Part shown: one piece after another, positions 38,101 through 51,900 of the stretch | Position numbering within the stretch: the stretch's first letter is position 1 | How the letters are laid out: every line of letters begins with the position of its first letter | Origin: Litoditis marina | Lineage: Eukaryota; Nematoda; Chromadorea; Rhabditida; Rhabditidae | Assembly: GCA_964036275.1 (NCBI GenBank) | Contig: OZ038434.1 | Coordinates: 21,999,879-22,063,878, forward strand | DNA: 64,000 bases | Direction: 5' to 3' | The notes under the pieces: model-generated | What the model was told of the DNA's origin: nothing | What the model saw: only the letters and a program-made list of their open reading frames with translations | The model's database searches: none | Translations under genes and position numbers: made by a program

Positions 38101-41100
38101 TCGGTCAGTACACGCACGTGAGGGTGAAATAGAGTTGTCTAAACATAAACGAATTACTGTAGTGAACTGATGATCTGGAACCTTGTCTAACAATACTTTT
38201 ATTCAGTTTTCTGTATTTGTGGTGATGAGAAGATAAAGATGTCGTGAGGTTTCTACGGTGTTCGGATGCGATACGTCGGTCAGTACACGCACGTGAGGGT
38301 GAAATAGAGTTCTAAACATGAACGAATTACTGTAGTGAACTTATGCTCTGGAACCTTGTCTAACAATACTTTTATTCAGTTTTCTGTATGTGTGGTGTTG
38401 AGAATATAGAGATGTCTTGAGGTTTCTGCGGATTTCGGATGCGATACGTCGATCAGTACACGCACGTGAGGGTGAAATAGAGTTGTCCAAACATGAACGA
38501 ATTACTGTAGTGAACTGATGATCTGGAACCTTGTCTAACAATACTTTTATTCAGTTTTCTGTATTTGTGGTGTTGAGAATATAGAGATGTCTTGAGTTTT
38601 TTGCGGATTTCGGGTGCGATACGTCGTTCAGTACACGCACGTGAGGGTGAAATGGAGTTGTCTGAACATGAACGAATTACTGTAGTGAACTTATGCTCTG
38701 GAACCTTCTCTAACAATACTTTTATTCAGTTTTCTGTATGTGTGGTGTTGAGAATATAGAGATGTCTTGAGGTTTCTGCGGATTTCGGATGCGATACGTC
38801 GATCAGTACACGCACGTGAGGGTGAAATAAAGTTGTCTAAACATGAACGAATTATTGTAGTGAACTGATGATCTGGAACCTTGTCTAACAATACTTTTAT
38901 TCAGTTTTCTGTATTTGTGGTGTTAAGAATATAGATATGTCTTGAGGTTTCTGCGAAATTCGGATGCGATACGTCAGTCAGTACACGCACGTGAGGGTGA
39001 AATAGAGTTGTCTAAACATGAACGAATTACTGTAGTGAACTGATGCTCTGGAACCTTCTCTAACAATACTTTTATTCAGTTTTCTGTATTTGTGGTGTTG
39101 AGAATATAGAGATGTCTTGAGGTTTCTGCGAATTTCGGATGCGATACGTCGGTCAGTACACGCACGTGAGAGTGAAATAGAGTTGTCTAAACATGAACGA
39201 ATTACTGTAGTGAACTGATGCTCTGGAACCTTCTCTAACAATACTTTTATTCAGTTTTCTGTATTTGTGGTGTTGAGAATATAGAGATGTCTTGAGGTTT
39301 CTGCGAATTTCGGATGCGATACGTCGGTCAGTACACGCACGTGAGAGTGAAATAGAGTTGTCTAAACATGAACGAATTACTGTAGTGAACTGATGCTCTG
39401 GAACCTTCTCTAACAATACTTTTATTCAGTTTTCTGTATTTGTGGTGTTGAGAATATAGAGATGTCTTGAGGTTTCTGCGAATTTCGGATGCGATACGTC
39501 GGTCAGTACACGCACGTGAGGGTGAAATAGAGTTGTCTAAACATGAACGAATTACTGTAGTTAACTGATGCTCTGGAACCTTCTCTAACAATACTTTTAT
39601 TCAGTTTTCGGTCTTTGTGGAGTTGAAAATATAGAGATGTCTTGAGGTTTCTGCGGATTTTGGATGCGATACGTCGGTCAGTACACGCACGTGTGGGTGA
39701 AATAGAGTTGTCTAAACATGAACGAATTACTGTAGTGAACTGATGCTCTGGAACCTTCTCTAACAATACTTTTATTCAGTTTGCTGTATTTGTGGTGTTG
39801 AGAATATAAAGATGTCTTGAGGTTTCTGCGGATTTCGGATGCGATTCGTCGGTCAGTACACGCACGCGAGGGTGAAATAGAGTTTTCTAAACATGAACGA
39901 ATTACTGTAGTGAACTGATGCTCTGGAACCTTCTCTAACAATACTTTTATTCAGTTTTCTGTATTTGTGGTGTTGAGAATATAGAGATGTCTTGAGGTTT
40001 CTGCGGATTTCGGATGCGATACGTCGGTCAGTACACGCACGCGAGGGTGAAATAGAGTTTTCTAAACATGAACGAATTACTGTAGTGAACTGATGCTCTG
40101 GAACCTTCTCTAACAATACTTTTATTCAGTTTTCTGTATTTGTGGTGTTGAGAATATAGAGATGTCTTGAGGTTTCTGCGGAGTTCGGATGCGATACGTC
40201 GGTCAGTACACGCACGCGAGGGTGAAATAGAGTTGTCTTAACATGAACAAATTACTGTAGTGAACTGATGCTCTGGAACCTTCTCTAACAATACTTTTAT
40301 TCAGTTTTCTGTATTTGAGGTGTTGAGAATATAGAGATGTCTTGAGGTTTCTGCGAAGTTCGGATGCGATTCGTCGGTCAGTACACGCACGTGAGGGTGA
40401 AATAGAGTTGTCTAAACATGAACGAATTACTGTAGTGAACTGATGATCTGGAACCTTGTCTACCAATACTTTTATTCAGTTTTCTGTATTTGTGGTAATG
40501 AGAAGATAACGATGTCGTGAGGTTTCTGCGGATTTCGGATGCGATACGTCGGTCAGTACACGCACGTGAGGGTGAAATAGAGTTGTCTAAACATGAACGA
40601 ATTACTGTAGTGAACTGATGCTCTGGAACCTTCTCTAACAATACTTTTATTCAGTTTTCTGTATTTGTGGTGTTGAGAATATAGAGATGTCTTGAGGTTT
40701 CTGCGGATTTCGGATGCGATACGTCGGTCAGTACACGCACGCGAGGGTGAAATAGAGTTTTCTAAACATGAACGAATTACTGTAGTGAACTGATGCTCTG
40801 GAACCTTCTCTAACAATACTTTTATTCAGTTTTCTGTATTTGTGGTGTTGAGAATATAGAGATGTCTTGAGGTTTCTGCGGAGTTCGGATGCGATACGTC
40901 GGTCAGTACACGCACGCGAGGGTGAAATAGAGTTGTCTTAACATGAACAAATTACTGTAGTGAACTGATGCTCTGGAACCTTCTCTAACAATACTTTTAT
41001 TCAGTTTTCTGTATTTGAGGTGTTGAGAATATAGAGATGTCTTGAGGTTTCTGCGAAGTTCGGATGCGATTCGTCGGTCAGTACACGCACGTGAGGGTGA

Positions 41101-43388
41101 AATAGAGTTGTCTAAACATGAACGAATTACTGTAGTGAACTGATGATCTGGAACCTTGTCTACCAATACTTTTATTCAGTTTTCTGTATTTGTGGTAATG
41201 AGAAGATAACGATGTCGTGAGGTTTCTGCGGATTTCGGATGCGATACGTCGGTCAGTACACGCACGTGAGGGTGAAATAGAGTTGTCTAAACATGAACGA
41301 ATTACTGTAGTGAACTGATGATCTGGAACCTTATCTAACAATACTTTCATTCAGTTTTCTGTATTTGTGGTGATGAGAAAATAAAGATGTCGTGAGGTTT
41401 CTGCGGTGTTCGGATGCGATAAGTCGGTCAGTACACGCACGTGAGGGTGAAATAGAGTTGTCTAAACATAAACGAATAACTGTAGTGAACTGATGCTCTG
41501 GAACCTTCTCTAACAATACTTTTATTCAGTTTGCTGTATTTGTGGTGTCGAGAATATAAAGATGTCTTGAGGTTTCTGCGGATTTCGGATGCGATACGTC
41601 GGTCAGTACACGCACCCGAGGGTGAAATAGAGTTGTCTAGACATGAACGAATCACTGTAGTGAACTGATGCTCTGGAACCTTCTCTAACAATACTTTTAT
41701 TCAGTTTTCTGTAATTGTGGTGTTGAGAATATAGAGTTGTCTTGAGGTTTCTGCGGATTTCGGATGCGATACGTCGGTCAGTACACGCACGTGAGGGTGA
41801 AATAGAGTTGTCTAAACATGAACGAATTACTGTAGTGAACTGAGGATCTGGAACCTTGTCTAACAATACTTTTATTCAGTTTTCTGTATTTGTGGTAATG
41901 AGAAGATAAAGATGTCGTGAGGTTTCTGCGGATTTCGGATGCGATACGTCGGTCAGTACACGCACGTGAGGGTGAAATAGAGTTGTCTAAACATGAACGA
42001 ATTACTGTAGTAAACTGATGATCTGGAACCTTGTCTAACAACACTTTTATTCAGTTTTCTGTATTTGTGGTGATGAGAAGATAAAGATGTCGTGAGGTTT
42101 CTACGGTGTTCGGATGCGATACGTCGGTCAGTACACGCACGTGAGGGTGAAATGGAGTTTTCTAAACATGAACGATTTACTGTAGTGAACTTATGCTCTG
42201 GAACCTTCTCTAACAATACTTTTATTCAGTTTTCTGTATGTGTGGTGTTGAGAATATAGAGATGTCTCGAGGTTTCTGCGGATTTCGGATGCGATACGTC
42301 GGTCAGTACACGCACGTGAGGGTGAAATAGAGTTGTCTAAACATGAACGAATTACTGTAGTGAACTGATGATCTGGAACCTTGTCTAACAATACTTTTAT
42401 TCAGTTTTCTGTATTTGTGGTAATGAGAAGATAAAGATGTCGTGAGGTTTCTGCGGATTTCGGATGCGATACGTCGGTCAGTACACGCACGTGAGGGTGA
42501 AATAGAGTTGTCTAAACATAAACGAATTACTGTAGTGAACTGATGATCTGGAACCTTGTCTAACAATACTTTTATTCAGTTTTCTGTATTTGTGGTGATG
42601 AGAAGATAAAGATGTCGTGAGGTTTCTACGGTGTTCGGATGCGATACGTCGGTCAGTACACGCACGTGAGGGTGAAATAGAGTTCTAAACATGAACGAAT
42701 TACTGTAGTGAACTTATGCTCTGGAACCTTGTCTAACAATACTTTTATTCAGTTTTCTGTATGTGTGGTGTTGAGAATATAGAGATGTCTTGAGGTTTCT
42801 GCGGATTTCGGATGCGATACGTCGATCAGTACACGCACGTGAGGGTGAAATAGAGTTGTCCAAACATGAACGAATTACTGTAGTGAACTGATGATCTGGA
42901 ACCTTGTCTAACAATACTTTTATTCAGTTTTCTGTATTTGTGGTGTTGAGAATATAGAGATGTCTTGAGTTTTTTGCGGATTTCGGGTGCGATACGTCGT
43001 TCAGTACACGCACGTGAGGGTGAAATGGAGTTGTCTGAACATGAACGAATTACTGTAGTGAACTTATGCTCTGGAACCTTCTCTAACAATACTTTTATTC
43101 AGTTTTCTGTATGTGTGGTGTTGAGAATATAGAGATGTCTTGAGGTTTCTGCGGATTTCGGATGCGATACGTCGATCAGTACACGCACGTGAGGGTGAAA
43201 TAAAGTTGTCTAAACATGAACGAATTATTGTAGTGAACTGATGATCTGGAACCTTGTCTAACAATACTTTTATTCAGTTTTCTGTATTTGTGGTGTTAAG
43301 AATATAGAGATGTCTTGAGGTTTCTGCGAAATTCGGATGCGATACGTCAGTCAGTACACGCACGTGAGAGTGAAATAGAGTTGTCTAA
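35150..43388 (-). repeat. Satellite B higher-order repeat with 4373-bp period, two copies
   Basis: 35150 to about 39015 and 39523 to about 43388 match at a constant 4373-bp offset (25 monomers minus 2 bp). Markers in register: the thymine-variant ttttggatgcg with gtctttgtggag (35240 and 39613 regions), the turned-over gcgattcgtcgg, the taccaatac variant, gataagtcgg (about 37048 and 41421), gtgtcgag, and gttaagaat. Occasional differences such as cacgcccgag-type changes (cacgcgagg at 37242 against cacccgagg near 41616) separate them. Confidence 0.88.
35480..36880 (-). repeat. Four-monomer satellite B unit (700 bp), two copies
   Basis: Sequence recurs with a 700-bp offset, for example 35830 with 36530 and 36005 with 36705. 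Each unit carries a ggagttcgg monomer, a tttgaggtg monomer with gaagttcgg and gcgattcg, and a taccaatac monomer. The same doublet is copied with the 4373-bp unit at about 39853-41253. Confidence 0.85.
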
Positions 43389-43525
43389 ACATGAACGAAT
43401 ATCTGTAGTGAACTGATGCTCTGGAACCTTCTCTAACAATACTTTTATTCAGTTTTCTGTATTTGTGGTGTTGAGAATATAGAGATGTCTTGAGGTTTCT
43501 GCGAATTTCGGATGCGATACGTCGG

Positions 43526-45714
43526 TCAGTACACGCACGTGAGGGTGAAATAGAGTTGTCTAAACATGAACGAATTACTGTAGTGAACTGATGATCTGGA
43601 ACCTTCTCTAACAATACTTTTATTCAGTTTTCTGTATTTGTGGTGTTGAGAATATAGAGATGTCTTGAGGTTTCTGCGAATTTCGGATGCGATACGTCGG
43701 TCAGTACACGCACGTGAGGGTGAAATAGAGTTGTCTAAACATGAACGAATTACTGTAGTAAACTGATGATCTGGAACCTTGTCTAACAATACTTTTATTC
43801 AGTTTTCTGTATTTGTGGTAAGGAGAAGATAAAGATGTCGTGAGGTTTCTGCGGAGTTCGGATGCGATACGTCGGTCAGTACACGCACGTGAGGGTGAAA
43901 TAGACTTGTTCAAACATGAACGAATTACTGTAGTGAACTGATGAGCTGGAACCTTGTCTAACATTACTTTTATTCAGTTTTCTGTATTTGTGGTGATGAG
44001 AAGATAAAGATGTCGTGAGGTTTCTGCGGATTTCGGATGCGATACGTCGGTCAGTACACGCACGTGAGGGTGAAATGGAGTTGTCTAAACATGAACGAAT
44101 TACTGTAGTGAACTGATGCTCTGGAACCTTCTCTAACAATACTTTTATTCAGTTTGCTGTATTTGTGGTGTTGAGAATATAAAGATGTCTTGAGGTTTCT
44201 GCGGATTTCGGATGCGATTCGTCGGTCAGTACACGCACGCGAGGGTGAAATAGAGTTTTCTAAACATGAACGAATTACTGTAGTGAACTGATGCTCTGGA
44301 ACCTTCTCTAACAATACTTTTATTCAGTTTTCTGTATTTGTGGTGTTGAGAATATAGAGATGTCTTGAGGTTTCTGCGGATTTCGGATGCGATACGTCGG
44401 TCAGTACACGCACGCGAGGGTGAAATAGAGTTTTCTAAACATGAACGAATTACTGTAGTGAACTGATGCTCTGGAACCTTCTCTAACAATACTTTTATTC
44501 AGTTTTCTGTATTTGTGGTGTTGAGAATATAGAGATGTCTTGAGGTTTCTGCGGATTTCGGATGCGATACGTCGGTCAGTACACGCACGTGAGGGTGAAA
44601 TAAAGTTGTCTAAACATGAACAAATTATTGTAGTGAACTGATGATCTGGAACCTTGTCTAACAATACTTTTATTCAGTTTTCTGTATTTGTGGTGTTAAG
44701 AATATAGAGATGTCTTGAGGTTTCTGCGAAATTCGGATGCGATACGTCAGTCAGTACACGCACGTGAGAGTGAAATAGAGTTGTCTAAACATGAACGAAT
44801 TACTGTAGTGAACTGATGCTCTGGAACCTTCTCTAACAATACTTTTATTCAGTTTTCTGTATTCGTGGTGTTGAGAATATAGAGATGTCTTGAGGTTTCT
44901 GCGAATTTCGGATGCGATACGTCGGTCAGTACACGCACGTGAGGGTGAAATAGAGTTGTCTAAACATGAACGAATTACTGTAGTGAACTGATGATCTGGA
45001 ACCTTGTCTAACAATACTTTTATTCAGTTTTCTGTATTTGTGGTAAGGAGAAGATAAAGATGTCGTGAGGTTTCTGCGGAGTTCGGATGCGATACGTCGG
45101 TCAGTACACGCACGTGAGGGTGAAATAGAGTTGTTCAAACATGAACGAATTACTGTAGTGAACTGATGAGCTGGAACCTTGTCTAACATTACTTTTATTC
45201 AGTTTTCTGTATTTGTGGTGATGAGAAGATAAAGATGTCGTGAGGTTTCTGCGGATTTCGGATGCGATACGTCGGTCAGTACACGCACGTGAGGGTGAAA
45301 TGGAGTTGTCTAAACATGAACGAATTACTGTAGTGAACTGATGCTCTGGAACCTTCTCTAACAATACTTTTATTCAGTTTGCTGTATTTGTGGTGTTGAG
45401 AATATAAAGATGTCTTGAGGTTTCTGCGGATTTCGGATGCGATTCGTCGGTCAGTACACGCACGCGAGGGTGAAATAGAGTTTTCTAAACATGAACGAAT
45501 TACTGTAGTGAACTGATGCTCTGGAACCTTCTCTAACAATACTTTTATTCAGTTTTCTGTATTTGTGGTGTTGAGAATATAGAGATGTCTTGAGGTTTCT
45601 GCGGATTTCGGATGCGATACGTCGGTCAGTACACGCACGCGAGGGTGAAATAGAGTTTTCTAAACATGAACGAATTACTGTAGTGAACTGATGCTCTGGA
45701 ACCTTCTCTAACAA
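43526..45714 (-). repeat. Seven-monomer satellite B unit (1225 bp), two copies
   Basis: The segment 43701-44489 repeats at 44926-45714 with an exact 1225-bp offset. Markers are gtaaggagaag, gttcaaacatg, gatgagctgg, aacattactt and gcgattcgtc. Upstream, the gttaagaat marker (43296 and 44696) is offset by 1400 bp, one monomer more, so one monomer was gained or lost within one copy. Confidence 0.83.
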
Positions 45715-45716
45715 TA

Positions 45717-48700
45717 CTTTTATTCAGTTTTCTGTATTTGTGGTGTTGAGAATATAGAGATGTCTTGAGGTTTCTGCGGATTTCGGATGCGATACGGCGG
45801 TCAGTACACGCACGCGAGGGTGAAATAGAGTTGTCTTAACATGAACAAATTACTGTAGTGAACTGATGCTCTGGAACCTTCTCTAACAATACTTTTATTC
45901 AATTTTCTTATTTGTGGTGTTGAGAATATAGAGATGTCTTGAGGTTTCTGCGAAGTTCGGATGCGATACGTCGGTCAGTACACGCACGTGAGGGTGAAAT
46001 AGAGTTGTCTTAACATGAACAAATTACTGTAGTGAACTGATGCTCTGGAACCTTCTCTAACAATACTTTTATTCAGTTTTCTGTATTCGTGGTGTTGAGA
46101 ATATAGAGATGTCTTGAGGTTTCTGCGAAGTTCGGATGCGATACGTCGGTCAGTACACGCACGCGAGGGTGAAATAGAGTTGTCTTAACATGAACAAATT
46201 ACTGTAGTGAACTGATGCTCTGGAACCTTCTCTAACAATACTTTTATTCAATTTTCTTATTTGTGGTGTTGAGAATATAGAGATGTCTTGAGGTTTCTGC
46301 GAAGTTCGGATGCGATACGTCGGTCAGTACACGCACGTGAGGGTGAAATAGAGTTGTCTTAACATGAACAAATTACTGTAGTGAACTGATGCTCTGGAAC
46401 CTTCTCTAACAATACTTTTATTCAATTTTCTTATTTGTGGTGTTGAGAATATAGAGATGTCTTGAGGTTTCTGCGAAGTTCGGATGCGATACGTCGGTCA
46501 GTACACGCACGTGAGGGTGAAATAGAGTTGTCTTAACATGAACAAATTACTGTAGTGAACTGATGCTCTGGAACCTTCTCTAACAATACTTTTATTCAAT
46601 TTTCTTATTTGTGGTGTTGAGAATATAGAGATGTCTTGAGGTTTCTGCGGATTTCGGATGCGATACGTCGGTCAGTACACGCACGCGAGGGTGAAATAGA
46701 GTTGTCTTAACATGAACAAATTACTGTAGTGAACTGATGCTCTGGAACCTTCTCTAACAATACTTTTATTCAATTTTCTGTATTTGTGGTGTTGAGAATA
46801 TAGAGATGTCTTGAGGTTTCTGCGGATTTCGGATGCGATACGTCGGTCAGTACACGCACGCGAGGGTGAAATAGAGTTGTCTTAACATGAACAAATTACT
46901 GTAGTGAACTGATGCTCTGGAACCTTCTCTAACAATACTTTTATTCAATTTTCTTATTAGTGGTGTTGAGAATATAGAGATGTCTTGAGGTTTCTGCGAA
47001 GTTCGGATGCGATACGTCGGTCAGTACACGCACGTGAGGGTGAAATAGAGTTGTCTTAACATGAACAAATTACTGTAGTGAACTGATGCTCTGGAACCTT
47101 CTCTAACAATACTTTTATTCAATTTTCTTATTTGTGGTGTTGAGAATATAGAGATGTCTTGAGGTTTCTGCGAAGTTCGGATGCGATACGTCGGTCAGTA
47201 CACGCACGCGAGGGTGAAATAGAGTTGTCTTAACATGAACAAATTACTGTAGTGAACTGATGCTCTGGAACCTTCTCTAACAATACTTTTATTCAATTTT
47301 CTTATTTGTGGTGTTGAGAATATAGAGATGTCTTGAGGTTTCTGCGAAGTTCGGATGCGATACGTCGGTCAGTACACGCACGTGAGGGTGAAATAGAGTT
47401 GTCTTAACATGAACAAATTACTGTAGTGAACTGATGCTCTGGAACCTTCTCTAACAATACTTTTATTCAATTTTCTTATTTGTGGTGTTGAGAATATAGA
47501 GATGTCTTGAGGTTTCTGCGAAGTTCGGATGCGATACGTCGGTCAGTACACGCACGTGAGGGTGAAATAGAGTTGTCTTAACATGAACAAATTACTGTAG
47601 TGAACTGATGCTCTGGAACCTTCTCTAACAATACTTTTATTCAATTTTCTTATTTGTGGTGTTGAGAATATAGAGATGTCTTGAGGTTTCTGCGGATTTC
47701 GGATGCGATACGTCGGTCAGTACACGCACGCGAGGGTGAAATAGAGTTGTCTTAACATGAACAAATTACTGTAGTGAACTGATGCTCTGGAACCTTCTCT
47801 AACAATACTTTTATTCAATTTTCTGTATTTGTGGTGTTGAGAATATAGAGATGTCTTGAGGTTTCTGCGGATTTCGGATGCGATACGTCGGTCAGTACAC
47901 GCACGCGAGGGTGAAATAGAGTTGTCTTAACATGAACAAATTACTGTAGTGAACTGATGCTCTGGAACCTTCTCTAACAATACTTTTATTCAATTTTCTT
48001 ATTAGTGGTGTTGAGAATATAGAGATGTCTTGAGGTTTCTGCGAAGTTCGGATGCGATACGTCGGTCAGTACACGCACGTGAGGGTGAAATAGAGTTGTC
48101 TTAACATGAACAAATTACTGTAGTGAACTGATGCTCTGGAACCTTCTCTAACAATACTTTTATTCAATTTTCTTATTTGTGGTGTTGAGAATATAGAGAT
48201 GTCTTGAGGTTTCTGCGAAGTTCGGATGCGATACGTCGGTCAGTACACGCACGCGAGGGTGAAATAGAGTTGTCTTAACATGAACAAATTACTGTAGTGA
48301 ACTGATGCTCTGGAACCTTCTCTAACAATACTTTTATTCAATTTTCTGTATTTGTGGTGTTGAGAATATAGAGATGTCTTGAGGTTTCTGCGGATTTCGG
48401 ATGCGATACGTCGGTCAGTACACGCACGCGAGGGTGAAATAGAGTTGTCTTAACATGAACAAATTACTGTAGTGAACTGATGCTCTGGAACCTTCTCTAA
48501 CAATACTTTTATTCAATTTTCTTATTTGTGGTGTTGAGAATATAGAGATGTCTTGAGGTTTCTGCGAAGTTCGGATGCGATACGTCGGTCAGTACACGCA
48601 CGTGAGGGTGAAATAGAGTTGTCTTAACATGAACAAATTACTGTAGTGAACTGATGCTCTGGAACCTTCTCTAACAATACTTTTATTCAATTTTCTTATT

Positions 48701-48936
48701 TGTGGTGTTGAGAATATAGAGATGTCTTGAGGTTTCTGCGGATTTCGGATGCGATACGTCGGTCAGTACACGCACGCGAGGGTGAAATAGAGTTGTCTTA
48801 ACATGAACAAATTACTGTAGTGAACTGATGCTCTGGAACCTTCTCTAACAATACTTTTATTCAATTTTCTTATTTGTGGTGTTGAGAATATAGAGATGTC
48901 TTGAGGTTTCTGCGAAGTTCGGATGCGATACGTCGG
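45717..48936 (-). repeat. Homogenised 174-bp satellite B subfamily
   Basis: Most monomers here read CAATTTTCTTATTTG where the consensus is CAGTTTTCTGTATTTG, a one-base deletion plus a substitution, giving 174 bp. They also carry cttaacatgaacaaattac. The deletion shifts frame, so the recurrent open frames seen elsewhere disappear across these 3.2 kb. A marker cttattagtgg at 46951 and 47996 shows a six-monomer (1045-bp) unit repeated inside. Confidence 0.88.
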
Positions 48937-51900
48937 TCAGTACACGCACGCGAGGGTGAAATAGAGTTGTCTTAACATGAACAAATTACTGTAGTGAACT
49001 GATGCTCTGGAACCTTCTCTAACAATACTTTTATTCAGTTTGCTGTATTTGTGGTGTTGAGAATATAAAGATGTCTTGAGGTTTCTGCGGATTTCGGATG
49101 CGATTCGTCGGTCAGTACACGCACGCGAGGGTGAAATAGAGTTTTCTAAACATGAACGAATTACTGTAGTGAACTGATGCTCTGGAACCTTCTCTAACAA
49201 TACTTTCATTCAGTTTTCTGTATTTGTGGTGTTGAGAATATAGAGATGTCTTGAGGTTTCTGCGGATTTCGGATGCGATACGTCGGTCAGTACACGCACG
49301 CGAGGGTGAAATAGAGTTTTCTAAACATGAACGAATTACTGTAGTGAACTGATGCTCTGGAACCTTCTCTAACAATACTTTTATTCAGTTTTCTGTATTT
49401 GTGGTGTTGAGAATATAGAGATGTCTTGAGGTTTCTGCGGAGTTCGGATGCGATACGTCGGTCAGTACACGCACGCGAGGGTGAAATAGAGTTGTCTTAA
49501 CATGAACAAATTACTGTAGTGAACTGATGCTCTGGAACCTTCTCTAACAATACTTTTATTCAGTTTTCTGTATTTGTGGTGTTGAGAATATAGAGATGTC
49601 TTGAGGTTTCTGCGAAGTTCGGATGCGATACGTCGGTCAGTACACGCACGTGAGGGTGAAATAGAGTTGTCTAAACATGAACGAATTACTGTAGTGAACT
49701 GATGCTCTGGAACCTTCTCTAACAATACTTTTATTCAATTTTCTTATTTGTGGTGTTGAGAATATAGAGATGTCTTGAGGTTTCTGCGAAGTTCGGATGC
49801 GATACGTCGCTCAGTACACGCACGTGAGGGTGAAATAGAGTTGTCTTAACATGAACAAATTACTGTAGTGAACTGATGCTCTGGAACCTTCTCTAACAAT
49901 ACTTTTATTCAATTTTCTTATTTGTGGTGTTGAGAATATAGAGATGTCTTGAGGTTTCTGCGAAGTTCGGATGCGATACGTCGGTCAGTACACGCACGCG
50001 AGGGTGAAATAGAGTTGTCTTAACATGAACAAATTACTGTAGTGAACTGATGCTCAGGAACCTTCTCTAACAATACTTTTATTCAATTTTCTGTATTTGT
50101 GGTGTTGAGAATATAGAGATGTCTTGAGGTTTCTGCGGATTTCGGATGCGATACGTCGGTCAGTACACGCACGCGAGGGTGAAATAGAGTTGTCTTAACA
50201 TGAACAAATTACTGTAGTGAACTGATGCTCTGGAACCTTCTCTAACAATACTTTTATTCAATTTTCTGTATTTGTGGTGTTGAGAATATAGAGCTGTCTT
50301 GAGGTTTCTGCGGATTTCGGATGCGATACGTCGGTCAGTACACGCACGCGAGGGTGAAATAGAGTTGTCTTAACATGAACAAATTACTGTAGTGAACTGA
50401 TGCTCTGGAACCTTCTCTAACAATACTTTTATTCAATTTTCTTATTTGTGGTGTTGAGAATATAGAGATGTCTTGAGGTTTCTGCGAAGTTCGGATGCGA
50501 TACGTCGGTCAGTACACGCACGTGAGGGTGAAATAGAGTTGTCTTAACATGAACAAATTACTGTAGTGAACTGATGCTCTGGAACCTTCTCTAACAATAC
50601 TTTTATTCAATTTTCTTATTTGTGGTGTTGAGAATATAGAGATGTCTTGAGGTTTCTGCGGATTTCGGATGCGATACGTCGGTCAGTACACGCACGCGAG
50701 GGTGAAATAGAGTTGTCTTAACATGAACAAATTACTGTAGTGAACTGATGCTCTGGAACCTTCTCTAACAATACTTTTATTCAATTTTCTTATTTGTGGT
50801 GTTGAGAATATAGAGATGTCTTGAGGTTTCTGCGAAGTTCGGATGCGATACGTCGGTCAGTACACGCACGCGAGGGTGAAATAGAGTTGTCTTAACATGA
50901 ACAAATTACTGTAGTGAACTGATGCTCTGGAACCTTCTCTAACAATACTTTTATTCAGTTTGCTGTATTTGTGGTGTTGAGAATATAAAGATGTCTTGAG
51001 GTTTCTGCGGATTTCGGATGCGATTCGTCGGTCAGTACACGCACGCGAGGGTGAAATAGAGTTTTCTAAACATGAACGAATTACTGTAGTGAACTGATGC
51101 TCTGGAACCTTCTCTAACAATACTTTCATTCAGTTTTCTGTATTTGTGGTGTTGAGAATATAGAGATGTCTTGAGGTTTCTGCGGATTTCGGATGCGATA
51201 CGTCGGTCAGTACACGCACGCGAGGGTGAAATAGAGTTTTCTAAACATGAACGAATTACTGTAGTGAACTGATGCTCTGGAACCTTCTCTAACAATACTT
51301 TTATTCAGTTTTCTGTATTTGTGGTGTTGAGAATATAGAGATGTCTTGAGGTTTCTGCGGAGTTCGGATGCGATACGTCGGTCAGTACACGCACGCGAGG
51401 GTGAAATAGAGTTGTCTTAACATGAACAAATTACTGTAGTGAACTGATGCTCTGGAACCTTCTCTAACAATACTTTTATTCAGTTTTCTGTATTTGTGGT
51501 GTTGAGAATATAGAGATGTCTTGAGGTTTCTGCGAAGTTCGGATGCGATACGTCGGTCAGTACACGCACGTGAGGGTGAAATAGAGTTGTCTAAACATGA
51601 AAGAATTACTGTAGTGAACTGATGCTCTGGAACCTTCTCTAACAATACTTTTATTCAATTTTCTTATTTGTGGTGTTGAGAATATAGAGATGTCTTGAGG
51701 TTTCTGCGAAGTTCGGATGCGATACGTCGGTCAGTACACGCACGTGAGGGTGAAATAGAGTTGTCTTAACATGAACAAATTACTGTAGTGAACTGATGCT
51801 CTGGAACCTTATCTAACAATACTTTTATTCAATTTTCTTATTTGTGGTGTTGAGAATATAGAGATGTCTTGAGGTTTCTGCGAAGTTCGGATGCGATACG

